Shown piece after piece: positions 7,786 through 15,027 of a DNA stretch of 20,593 nt. The stretch's first letter is position 1, and each line of letters starts with the position of its first letter. Source of the stretch: Nitrososphaerota archaeon (lineage in GTDB: Archaea; Thermoproteota; Nitrososphaeria; Nitrososphaerales; Gagatemarchaeaceae); contig JACQFO010000130.1 in NCBI GenBank assembly GCA_016200025.1, positions 1 to 20,593 of the forward strand, read 5' to 3'. A program made the translations under genes and the position numbers. The notes beneath the pieces are model-generated. The model did not search any database. It was not told the origin of the DNA and saw only the letters and a list, made by a program, of their open reading frames with translations.

Positions 7786-9036
7786 ATGGAAAGCTTCAAC
7801 GAACTACAGCTAAGCCCCGCTGTAAGAAAAGGGGTCGACCAGGCGGGCTACCGCAGGCCCTTCCCTATTCAGGAGCAGGCCATAGGCCCGCTGATGGAGG
7901 GCAGGAACCTGATCGGCCAGGCCAAGGCAGGCTCCGGCAAGACCGTCGCCTTCGGAATACCTCTTCTCCACGCCATCGACGGCTCTTCGCCGCATGTCCA
8001 GGCCTTGGTGCTGGCCCCGACCCGGGAGCTGGCAGTGCAGATCACCAACGAACTGAAGAAGATAGGAGCCTTCACAGGCATCAGGGTGATAACTATCTAT
8101 GGCGGCCAGTCAATGAACCTCCAGCTGGAGGCCCTGCGGAGGGGGGCCCAGGTCGTCGTCGGGACGCCGGGGAGGACGATCGACCACATCAAACGCGGTA
8201 CTCTGAGGCTCGGCGGCGTCAGGTTCGTGGTGTTGGACGAGGCGGACACCATGCTCGACATGGGGTTCATCGACGACGTCGACTACATACTCGGCCAGAC
8301 ACCGAGGACCAGGCAGCTAAGCCTCTTCTCGGCTACGATGCCCAGGTCAATCGTCCAGCTGTCTCAGCGGTACATGGCGGACCCGAAGCACGTCATGGTG
8401 GACCAGAACGAGCCGTCGGCCGAGACCCTCGAACAATTTTACGCAAGGGTGGACAAGGACCAGCGGCTGGACCTCCTTCTTGAGATCCTCACGAAAGAGA
8501 ACCGCAAGAGCGCCGTGGTCTTCTGCAGGACCAGGTGGGGGACGATCAAGCTAGCACGCGACCTTGAAAGGAGGTTCCTGAACGTCGCAGCGCTTCACGG
8601 GGACCTCAGCCAGAACCAGAGGGACCACTCCATGAGCCTCTTCCGATCCGGGAAGGCCGACGTCCTTGTGGCAACGGACGTCGCCAGCAGGGGGATCGAT
8701 GTCAGACAGGTCGACTGCGTGGTCAACTACGACGTGCCCGAAGACCCGGTGGTCTACTTCCACAGGGTCGGAAGGACTGCGAGGGCCGGGGACGTAGGGA
8801 GGTCGTACACCTTCGTCACGCGAGACGAGGAAGGGGACTTCGCCCGGATTTTGAGCCTCGCCAGGGCCCCGATCAACCCTCTCAGGCCGGAAGACGCGAA
8901 GAGGCGTTTCGGTTCCAGGCCCTCGAGGTCCGACGAAGGAGGGAGGCCCGGACGCGAGGGCAACTGGCGGAAGAACAGGGGCAAGAACAGGGGCAAGAAC
9001 GGCGGAGGCGCAAGACGATGGCGCAGATACAGATAA
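7786..9036 (+). CDS. DEAD-box ATP-dependent RNA helicase
   Basis: This 416-residue protein has the full DEAD-box set: Q motif (GYRRPFPIQEQ, about 21-31), motif I AKAGSGKT (46-53), Ia PTRELA (78-83), Ib TPGR (127-130), II DEAD (151-154), III SAT (182-184), V ATDVASRGID (296-305) and VI HRVGRTARAG (326-335). It is predicted to use ATP to unwind short RNA duplexes, acting in ribosome assembly, translation initiation or RNA decay. The C-terminal 40 residues form a basic Arg/Gly/Lys/Asn tail, a typical extra RNA-binding surface, encoded partly by a short tandem repeat. The ATG is supported by gtgag five bases upstream. aIF-1A follows 55 bases downstream on the same strand, which fits a role around translation. 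Archaeal relatives are often cold-induced; the long leader here would suit that but does not prove it. Confidence 0.95.
   Translation: MESFNELQLSPAVRKGVDQAGYRRPFPIQEQAIGPLMEGRNLIGQAKAGSGKTVAFGIPLLHAIDGSSPHVQALVLAPTRELAVQITNELKKIGAFTGIRVITIYGGQSMNLQLEALRRGAQVVVGTPGRTIDHIKRGTLRLGGVRFVVLDEADTMLDMGFIDDVDYILGQTPRTRQLSLFSATMPRSIVQLSQRYMADPKHVMVDQNEPSAETLEQFYARVDKDQRLDLLLEILTKENRKSAVVFCRTRWGTIKLARDLERRFLNVAALHGDLSQNQRDHSMSLFRSGKADVLVATDVASRGIDVRQVDCVVNYDVPEDPVVYFHRVGRTARAGDVGRSYTFVTRDEEGDFARILSLARAPINPLRPEDAKRRFGSRPSRSDEGGRPGREGNWRKNRGKNRGKNGGGARRWRRYR
8971..9000 (+). repeat. 12-bp tandem repeat in helicase tail
   Basis: The unit aagaacaggggc occurs twice in a row (8971-8982, 8983-8994) followed by half a unit. 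It encodes KNRG-KNRG-KN in the basic C-terminal tail of the helicase. A 12-bp unit keeps the frame, so copy number can change without disrupting the protein. Confidence 0.8.
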
Positions 9037-9091
9037 AACGACCTCGACGCGCCCGCGTGTGCTACTGGTCCTAGGATGCTGGTGAAACTAA

Positions 9092-9397
9092 TTGGGTAAG
9101 CGAAAAGTCCTCAGCGAATCGAACCTCAAGGAACTGGTCATGCCCCAGCAGGGGGAGATTCTCGGCAAGGCGATCAAGATGACAGGTGGCGACCAGGTGA
9201 TAGTGAAGTGCGTCGACTGAGAGACCAGGCAGTGCAGAATCCGCGGCAAGCTAAAGCGCCGAATGTGGATACGCGAGGGAGACATCGTCCTAGTCGCGCC
9301 CTGGGACTTCGACAACAGAAAGGCAGACATCCTCTGGCGGTACATCAAGGCCCATGCGGAGTGGCTCGGCACGAACGGCTACCTAAAGTCCCTCTGA
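9092..9397 (+). pseudogene. eif1A: Translation initiation factor aIF-1A, interrupted by in-frame TGA
   Basis: Read through, this frame gives a near-complete aIF-1A of 101 residues. It starts MGKRKVLSESNLKELVMP and continues through an OB-fold to RIRGKLKRRMWIREGDIVLV, APWDF and ILWRY, all family hallmarks. aIF-1A binds the 30S A site and helps assemble the initiation complex. The start is TTG, with ggtga six bases upstream (9081-9085). Codon 43 is TGA (9218-9220). It falls between KCVD and ETRQCRIRG, where the family has the Gly of the DG turn, so one base change (GGA to TGA) would explain it. The frame is otherwise clean on both sides, with 42 codons before and 58 after, showing no decay. As aIF-1A is normally essential, I suspect a base error or a very recent mutation rather than an old pseudogene. 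Another copy elsewhere or readthrough is possible. Confidence 0.85.
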
Positions 9398-9465
9398 GGC
9401 TCGCCGTTCCACAGCAGCGGATTCTCGAGGCCGGAGCTCGCCCATCTTGGATGTCAAGGATAAAT

Positions 9466-10296
9466 ATGAACAATTCAAGGGCAATTTCGTTGTCCGCCCA
9501 GGAAAGCGCTCCTTCTGTTTCATGGAAGACCCCCGAGGTCCTGGTTCCTTTCCTTGGGCTCCTCTACTCTGGCCTGTACCTGATTACAGTCATCGCACCC
9601 TACCTGACGGCTGGCGGAGGGTCGAGCCCCTTCATCCTGATACTGGTTCCATTCATAGTCCTCTTCCTGGTGCTCTCCTTTGGCGTCTGGAAGAAGAACA
9701 GGTTCGCCTACGTGGGGTCAGTGGTCCTGAGCGTAGTCTTCCTCCTCCTCGAGGGCTCGTTCGCAGCCGACGCGCTCGCCAGCCCGTCGGACTTTGCGAC
9801 GTTCTTCGGAGTGGTCACCGTAATCCTATCGCTCATCGCGACCTTCGTCTATTCTGTAATGGGCACCAGGATGTTCTGGAAGAAGCCGATGGGACCCACG
9901 CAGAGGAGGATGATGGCAACATCTAGCGCGTTCGCTCTGGTTGTAGTCGGCTTCATCATCGGCGCCCTAGTCATAGGCGCATTGGCCGGTGCCACCGAAG
10001 CTCGCCTGCTCGGAGGTGCGACCGGGGATGTCTCGATAGTCAGCGGCGCGTCAAGCCCCAGCAACCCACAGTTCTACTCGCCATCTCCATTCACAGTCGC
10101 GGCCGGTCACGAGGTCACCTGGGTCAACAGGGACGGCACCACTCATACCGTGACGAGCAACGCCACGGGTCTCTTCGACTCCTCGAACATGCTCCCAGGC
10201 GCCACCTGGTCCCACACGTTCAGCACTGCCGGGACCTACCAATACTATTGCTCCCTACACCCCTTCATGAAGGGGACCGTAGTCGTGACCCCCTAG
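9466..10296 (+). CDS. Membrane-anchored cupredoxin (plastocyanin/halocyanin-like)
   Basis: This 276-residue protein has five predicted membrane helices (residues about 22-45, 50-70, 78-103, 108-130 and 148-172) followed by an extracellular blue-copper domain. The type 1 copper ligands are visible in standard order: His227 in GTTHTVTS, then Cys262, His265 and Met268 in YYCSLHPFM. It should carry single electrons at the outer face of the membrane, between respiratory or oxidase components. The ATG at 9466 has aagga five bases upstream; an in-frame ATG at 9451 would add five residues. Its TAG stop is two bases from the stop of the convergent MFS gene. Coupling a multi-helix membrane part to the copper domain is less common than a single anchor; the membrane part itself is not a family I recognise. 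Confidence 0.85.
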   Translation: MNNSRAISLSAQESAPSVSWKTPEVLVPFLGLLYSGLYLITVIAPYLTAGGGSSPFILILVPFIVLFLVLSFGVWKKNRFAYVGSVVLSVVFLLLEGSFAADALASPSDFATFFGVVTVILSLIATFVYSVMGTRMFWKKPMGPTQRRMMATSSAFALVVVGFIIGALVIGALAGATEARLLGGATGDVSIVSGASSPSNPQFYSPSPFTVAAGHEVTWVNRDGTTHTVTSNATGLFDSSNMLPGATWSHTFSTAGTYQYYCSLHPFMKGTVVVTP

Positions 10297-10298
10297 CC

Positions 10299-11489
10299 CT
10301 AGCGGAACCGTTTCCTGTAGGCCGCGTAGATCGAGACGTCATAGCCTATCTTCGACAGCCCCCCTGCGTACAGCAGTCCTGAGAGAGCGCCGACGGCGAT
10401 CAGCCCCGTTGCCACTGGTCCGCCCGCGAAGGTCCCCAGGCTCCTGACAACGTTCGTCACCGCGTAGGCCTGAACCCTCTCCTCCGGCTTGAACATCTCC
10501 GCCATCAGCGCCTGTCTGGTGGGAACGTCCATCTGGGAAACGCTCTGTCGGAGGAAGAGCAGGGTAACCGCTCCCAAGAGCGAGCCTGCGACCGGGATCA
10601 GGATCAGAAAGACGCTCGAAGGAATGTGGGTGAAGACCATAGTCCTGAGGTTGCCAAGCCTTTCGGCTATGAACGCGGCCCCGTAGGTCGAACCGGCAGA
10701 GATCAGGCTGGAGAAGAAGAAGATCGCGGCCAGGCCTGTAGCGGGGACCGCGTAGACGACGTAGAACCAGTACGAGAGGAGATACTGAGACACGAAACTC
10801 CCGCCGAAGGCGTCCATCGAGAAGAGCTCGGACAGTTTCGTCAACTCCTTCCGCGTCTCCTTGCTGAGGGTGCCTGCCCCGGAGCCCGCGGCCAGCGACT
10901 TCGTAGGCCAGCTCAGCCTCGTGTAGACGACGAAGAGGAGCAAACCCACTCCCCCGAAGACCAAGAAGAGGGCCCTGAAGACAGGCAGCCCTTCGCCCAG
11001 ATATCCAGGCACCGAGAGGGTGGAGGTCCCAAACGCAGCCGCGAGGTAGCCGATCATGTTGTACCGACCGAACGTCCTAACCGCCCTCCCCTCGGGAACC
11101 ATGTCAGGGAGCACTCCCGCTTCGACAGACTGGAACGGCCCCGCCTCCGTCCCTGTCGTGCTGACGTTACCAAGAAAGCATGCCACCAAGACTGGGAACT
11201 GATCCCCGGTCAGCGCGAGCAGGGCCCCTGACCCCAACATCAGGAGGCTGAAGGCCTGCAGGAGCCTCCTCGCACCAACCCTCTTCCCAAAGAGGTTGAG
11301 CAGCACGTTGGAGAAAGCGTTTCCAGCCAGGATGGCCGCGAGGGCCACTCCAACGAAGAACCCGTCATACCCAAGGGCCAGAAGGTATACCGGTATCATG
11401 ACGCTCATGAGGCCGGACACAAAGACCCTCGACCCCTTCGCCACGTAGACTGGCAAAGGGCCCGATTCGAAGTTCAGGCTGGGCCCCAA
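10299..11489 (-). CDS. Major facilitator superfamily transporter
   Basis: This 396-residue protein has about 10-12 predicted membrane helices in two halves. Between them is a basic cytoplasmic loop (about residues 203-225, SKETRKELTKL). Small-residue-rich helices and a charged loop after helix 2 (NLFGKRVGARR) fit the MFS motif A region. It probably exports a solute or anion using the ion gradient. It starts (TTG) eight bases after the ChrB-domain gene ends, so the two are very likely translated from one mRNA. MFS genes next to or fused with ChrB C-terminal-domain proteins are a recurring arrangement, which suggests metal oxyanion or related efflux. The substrate cannot be read from the sequence. 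It ends in TAG, convergent with the cupredoxin gene. Confidence 0.85.
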   Translation of the reverse strand: MGPSLNFESGPLPVYVAKGSRVFVSGLMSVMIPVYLLALGYDGFFVGVALAAILAGNAFSNVLLNLFGKRVGARRLLQAFSLLMLGSGALLALTGDQFPVLVACFLGNVSTTGTEAGPFQSVEAGVLPDMVPEGRAVRTFGRYNMIGYLAAAFGTSTLSVPGYLGEGLPVFRALFLVFGGVGLLLFVVYTRLSWPTKSLAAGSGAGTLSKETRKELTKLSELFSMDAFGGSFVSQYLLSYWFYVVYAVPATGLAAIFFFSSLISAGSTYGAAFIAERLGNLRTMVFTHIPSSVFLILIPVAGSLLGAVTLLFLRQSVSQMDVPTRQALMAEMFKPEERVQAYAVTNVVRSLGTFAGGPVATGLIAVGALSGLLYAGGLSKIGYDVSIYAAYRKRFR

Positions 11490-11497
11490 CCTTCGCC

Positions 11498-11965
11498 CTA
11501 CTTCTGGGAGTGTTCCAGCCTCGCTGTGCCCTTTAGCCTCTCGGTGCAGTACGAATAGAGTGCGTCATAGGCGGGAAACTGCAGCCGCATGTTGTCGTAG
11601 TCGTCCTTTGCCAGCGCCCTGAAGCCGAGGGCCGCAGCTTCGAGCCCCGCGGACTCGGGCGGGGCATCAGGTATCCTCGCGTCCGCGCCCCTGACTATCT
11701 TCGCAAGCTCCAACAGCGCGGGGTCGGTCAGCCCGTACTTCTTGATTATCGCGTCGAAGCTGACGAACTCGCGTTCCTCTTCCTTGTAGTGAGTGAGCTC
11801 GATTCCTGCCGCGTCGTAAGGTATTGCTCCCTCGCGCTGCGCCACCTCCTTGACCTTGTCCGCAGGGACGAAGAGAAACTCAGCGGCGGGGTCCACGAAC
11901 CTCTTTATCAGCCAAGGGCATGCAATCCTGTCAACCTTCGCCTTCTCCCTTGTCACCCACTTCAA
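11498..11965 (-). CDS. Chromate resistance ChrB C-terminal domain protein
   Basis: This 155-residue protein matches the ChrB C-terminal domain over its whole length. The opening KWVTREKAKVDRIACPWLI is the family signature, followed by FVDPAAEFLFVP, a region with Asp/His/Glu residues (YDAAGIELTHYKEE) and KIVRGAD. In proteobacteria ChrB senses chromate and controls the ChrA exporter; its C-terminal domain has also been linked to chromate reduction or metal binding. Here the regulatory N-terminal half is absent and no ChrA gene is present, so the domain stands alone beside an MFS transporter. The start is a TTG immediately before the conserved KWVTRE. The upstream methyltransferase gene ends 33 bases away, and a weak TATA-like agatag lies about 30 bases upstream. 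Confidence 0.9.
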   Translation of the reverse strand: MKWVTREKAKVDRIACPWLIKRFVDPAAEFLFVPADKVKEVAQREGAIPYDAAGIELTHYKEEEREFVSFDAIIKKYGLTDPALLELAKIVRGADARIPDAPPESAGLEAAALGFRALAKDDYDNMRLQFPAYDALYSYCTERLKGTARLEHSQK

Positions 11966-11998
11966 GTATGTCGGCGGCTGACGACGACCACGAACTAT

Positions 11999-12709
11999 CT
12001 AAGGCCTCCGTCCGCAATAGGCGACGACCGCGCCTCCGGTGAGCCTCTCCAACGCCAGCTCCTTCAGGCCTGCAGCAGCCATCACTCCATCCAAACTCCG
12101 GTCCCACACCGCAGACTCGACGATCCTGGGCAGGTTCCTGAACGTGAAGGCCGCATCGCTCTTCGCAAGCCCCAGCAGCAAACCCGCTGCCCCCAGGACC
12201 CCGTGAAGGTATACTCGGAGGACAGGACTCAGGGACCCCCGAGGTCTGACGAAGTCGTACAGCACCACCCTTCCTCCAGGCCTCACTACCCTTGCCAGTT
12301 CCCGGGCGAACCTTTCGAAGTCAACGTACTTCGCAACGTAGCACGAAGCGACTACGTCGAAAGAAGAATCGGCGAAGGGGAGGGACTCCGCGTCACCCAG
12401 TGCAAGCCCCGCGATGTTGGGGAGCTTCTTTGCGTGTCCGACCCTGAGCATCTCGCCCGTGATGTCGACGCCTACGATTTCGCACCCCTCGGCTCGGAGC
12501 CTCTCCTCGAGGATGAGTGTGCCGCAGCCCACGTCCAAGACCTTGTCGGACCGTCCCGCCTGCGCATGTCCCACCACCCAACTTTTCCAGCGCCTGTCCT
12601 GGAGAAGGGTCGCAAGGTCCAGGGCCCTCTCGTAGGTTCGCGCCAGGCCCCCGAAGAGCTCGATGGCAGTCCCTCTGAGGCCGGGTCCCGAGTCGGACGC
12701 GGGTTCCAC
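11999..12709 (-). CDS. Class I SAM-dependent methyltransferase, UbiE/MenG-like
   Basis: This 236-residue protein has the Rossmann-type SAM-binding motifs: KVLDVGCGT (about 56-64, motif I), GVDITGEML (80-88, acidic residue at the end of strand 2), GDAESLPFADSSFDVV (105-120) and VVRPGGRVVLYDF (141-153). The motif spacing and the AESLPF/VLYDF wording are closest to the UbiE/MenG family that methylates quinone precursors, though many archaeal members have other substrates. The start is GTG at 12709, with a TATA-like gataag about 27 bases upstream, implying a leaderless mRNA. It is first in a minus-strand run with the ChrB-domain and MFS genes. It is divergent from a membrane protein that may be UbiA-like, which makes a lipoquinone role worth testing. 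Confidence 0.9.
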   Translation of the reverse strand: MEPASDSGPGLRGTAIELFGGLARTYERALDLATLLQDRRWKSWVVGHAQAGRSDKVLDVGCGTLILEERLRAEGCEIVGVDITGEMLRVGHAKKLPNIAGLALGDAESLPFADSSFDVVASCYVAKYVDFERFARELARVVRPGGRVVLYDFVRPRGSLSPVLRVYLHGVLGAAGLLLGLAKSDAAFTFRNLPRIVESAVWDRSLDGVMAAAGLKELALERLTGGAVVAYCGRRP

Positions 12710-12732
12710 GGGGCGCCTCGAGAGTCCGTTCG

Positions 12733-12740
12733 CCTTATCC
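12733..12740 (-). promoter_or_regulatory. TATA-like box of methyltransferase gene
   Basis: The minus-strand sequence ggataagg is centred about 27 bases before the GTG at 12709. The spacing fits a leaderless transcript. The divergent plus-strand gene starts only a few bases beyond it. Confidence 0.4.
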
Positions 12741-12746
12741 TTGACG

Positions 12747-13508
12747 ATGCCAGAGCACAGAAACGGTCAAAACCTCCAAGCCATCGACGCGCGACCCATG
12801 GGCGGCGCCGACGAGGATACGAGGGCCAACGAATGGTACGTTCCGAGGATTGGCTCCAGGCGTTTCCGCGCCCTGATCGGCATGACCTTCCTCCCATATA
12901 CGCTCGTCAACGTCTCTTACATCGTGATTGGCTCGCTCCTGTCTCCAGTCGTACATTTCGACAGGCTTGGAGCAATGGCCCTAGTGTATCTCCTCGCGGT
13001 CGGGGTCTCCGCGCACGCCCTCGACGCGACAGGCCCGAACAAGCCCTGGGGAGGATTCTTGGCCCGGCGCCAACTCATCGCCCTCGCCTCCGTTGCCCTG
13101 GTCCCTGCGCTGGCCATAGGGCTCTACTACGCCCTCTATTTCGCCCCCATCCTCCTGGTGCTCGGGTCCTTCGAGTTGTTCTTCCTGCTCAGCTACAACC
13201 TGGAGCTCTTCGACGGCTACTTCCACACCGACCTTTGGTTCGCTGTCAGCTGGGGCTTCCTTCCCGTGCTCGTGGGCTACGGGGTGCAGACGGACTCGCT
13301 GAGCCTGGCCGCAGTCGCGGGGGGCCTCTTCGGGTTCTCCACCGCCTACGCGGAGATCAACGCTTCCCGCCCGTACAAGGCCCTCAAGAAGCAGGCCCTC
13401 CCAGCGGACCCTGCTTTGGCCTCCAGGCTCGAGTCGATTCTCAAGGGAGTGGTCGCGACGGTCCTCGCGGCCGCTGCGTTCCTGCTGGCCTACCGCCTCC
13501 TCGGTTAG
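12747..13508 (+). CDS. Polytopic membrane protein, possibly distant UbiA-like
   Basis: This 253-residue protein has seven or eight predicted membrane helices from residue about 50 onward. Features that recall UbiA prenyltransferases are its size and helix count, the segment ALDATGPNKPWGGFLARRQL at a position where UbiA proteins have an Asp-rich loop followed by a polar turn, and a second loop with acidic residues (YNLELFDGYFHTD). The canonical NDxxDxxxD motif is absent, so catalysis as a standard prenyltransferase is doubtful. The neighbouring divergent gene is a UbiE-like methyltransferase, weak support for a quinone or lipid role. The start is uncertain: ATG at 12747 is used, and ATG at 12798 would give 236 residues with more typical codon use. 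It ends in TAG, convergent with the beta-propeller gene. Confidence 0.6.
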   Translation: MPEHRNGQNLQAIDARPMGGADEDTRANEWYVPRIGSRRFRALIGMTFLPYTLVNVSYIVIGSLLSPVVHFDRLGAMALVYLLAVGVSAHALDATGPNKPWGGFLARRQLIALASVALVPALAIGLYYALYFAPILLVLGSFELFFLLSYNLELFDGYFHTDLWFAVSWGFLPVLVGYGVQTDSLSLAAVAGGLFGFSTAYAEINASRPYKALKKQALPADPALASRLESILKGVVATVLAAAAFLLAYRLLG

Positions 13509-13567
13509 GCCTTCGGAGTTCACGGCAGGTCTTTGAGGGTTGCGCCAACCGCGATTGTCTTGACGAG

Positions 13568-15007
13568 TTAGTCCACAGTGACGAAGACGTAGGCCGTTTG
13601 GTAGACCAGCCCGTCGGTGACCGTTATGCCGATCGTGTATCTGCCTGGAAGTAGACTGGGCTTGGCGGATATGTCTACGGGGATGGCCCTGGGTCCCGAC
13701 CCCGCGGGGAGTGTGGTTAGGTAGGGTACTATTGAGATCTTGCTGGGCACCGAGCTGGAGTTCTCGGAGTCTGAGACCAGGACTCTGAGTGTCTTAGACC
13801 AAGAGCCAGTGACGTCGAATCGTATGCTGGGGCCATGAATGGAAAACTCTTTCGTGCCGTTCGCTGTTGAGATTGAGAACCCTGGGTCGTGTGTCCCGTC
13901 CACGAACCCGACGTAGCCCCCGGACATGGAGGTGAACCAAAGTCCGTTGGGTGAGACGGCTATGGTGAGGTCGTTTTGGACATGGTCTCCGTCCGCCGCT
14001 GCCGGGTCGGATTCGCTGTACTCGGTCAGGGTCCCAGCGGCAGCGTCAATGTGCCCGACCCTGTTTCCGTAGTGCTCGTTGAACCATACCGACGAGCCCT
14101 GGGCCTCGACGAAGTAGGGCAGCGTCGTGCTAGAGTAGGCAACTGGAGTAGTCGGATAGACCGTCCAGGCCCGCGCAGCTATTTCGTATCCGACGATGTT
14201 CGATGGGCCATGCTGCGCGACCCAGGCAACCCCGCCCGAGACCGAGACGCTGACCGGCTCCGAGAGCTGGTGCCCTTCCACCTTGCTCCATCCTACCGTC
14301 CTGGAACCCTCGTCCACTGAAAACCGATAGAGGCCCCTGTCCCCCGCCGGGTCCAAGGGCGACAGGGCGGCCAGGTACCCGGACGTCGAATTCACGAACT
14401 CCACCTGGATAGGTTGAAGACCCCCGAACCCCTCGAAGCTGAATGTCGTGACCGCCATGTCGGACCCGACCCTCCCCAATTTCGCCGGGCTTGAGAGCGA
14501 GGTGAACCACAGCGAGTTGTCGGGAGAGACCGTAAGCGTGTACGGGAACGGAGCCCTCACAGACACGTCCAGCACGATGGGCGTCCCTCCCGCCGGGTCC
14601 ACGCCAACCAGCGCGCTGTTGTCCGAGTCCGTCCCCCACACCCTCCCGTCCCAAAGGCTGACACCCCAGATTCCGGTCTTGAAACCACCCTCGTTCCAGG
14701 CAGACCAGGGGTATTCCCTCACTGTCCCGTTGGTGAACAGATGCCCGAGTCCTGGAAGAGCCTGCTCGCCGAACCAGACCGAACCGTCCGGCGCAACGGC
14801 GATCCCGTTGGCGAGCCTAAGAGGGTTTGGAAGGCAGTACTCGGTCACGGCCCCGAACTGAATCCTTTGCGTCTGGTAGGTCCCAGGTGCGTCGAGAGTA
14901 GGCGGCCTGCAACTCTCCGTCTGCGCCCCTGCCTGCCACGCGAACAGGCCTGCCCCTCCGACCACTGCGAGGACAGCCAACACGACCGCCACCCTGGCGC
15001 GCGCCAA
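13568..15007 (-). CDS. Secreted beta-propeller, streptogramin lyase (Vgb)-like
   Basis: This protein of about 479 residues has an N-terminal hydrophobic segment (RVAVVLAVLAVVGGAGLFAW) that is a signal peptide or anchor, then six or so repeated blades. The blades show the Vgb/NHL pattern, for example GIAVAPDGSVWFGE, LTVSPDNSLWFTS, SSVWFNEHYGNRVGHID and IAVSPNGLWFTS. A C-terminal beta-sandwich-like domain (about 365-479) ends in AYVFVTVD. Vgb itself linearises streptogramin B antibiotics, but most proteins with this repeat pattern are of unknown function. An extracellular binding or hydrolytic role is all that can be inferred. It starts about 20 bases after the acyl-CoA dehydrogenase gene and may share its mRNA. 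The start is uncertain: TTG at 15007 or GTG at 14992. The open frame continues upstream across the dehydrogenase gene, but that part is clearly the other gene's alternative frame. Confidence 0.8.
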   Translation of the reverse strand: MARARVAVVLAVLAVVGGAGLFAWQAGAQTESCRPPTLDAPGTYQTQRIQFGAVTEYCLPNPLRLANGIAVAPDGSVWFGEQALPGLGHLFTNGTVREYPWSAWNEGGFKTGIWGVSLWDGRVWGTDSDNSALVGVDPAGGTPIVLDVSVRAPFPYTLTVSPDNSLWFTSLSSPAKLGRVGSDMAVTTFSFEGFGGLQPIQVEFVNSTSGYLAALSPLDPAGDRGLYRFSVDEGSRTVGWSKVEGHQLSEPVSVSVSGGVAWVAQHGPSNIVGYEIAARAWTVYPTTPVAYSSTTLPYFVEAQGSSVWFNEHYGNRVGHIDAAAGTLTEYSESDPAAADGDHVQNDLTIAVSPNGLWFTSMSGGYVGFVDGTHDPGFSISTANGTKEFSIHGPSIRFDVTGSWSKTLRVLVSDSENSSSVPSKISIVPYLTTLPAGSGPRAIPVDISAKPSLLPGRYTIGITVTDGLVYQTAYVFVTVD

Positions 15008-15027
15008 TCCTCCACGCCCCGTAGGAG

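Noticed and set aside
9218..9220. TGA as selenocysteine or a reassigned codon.
   Set aside because: Five other genes here end normally in TGA, the family has Gly rather than Cys at this position, and no selenocysteine element was seen downstream.
11789..13654. A 621-codon plus-strand open frame across the ChrB-domain, methyltransferase and membrane-protein genes.
   Set aside because: Its product is low-complexity, rich in Arg, Pro and Gly, with no motif, and it runs antisense to two well-supported genes and in another frame of a third. It is an effect of GC-rich third positions.
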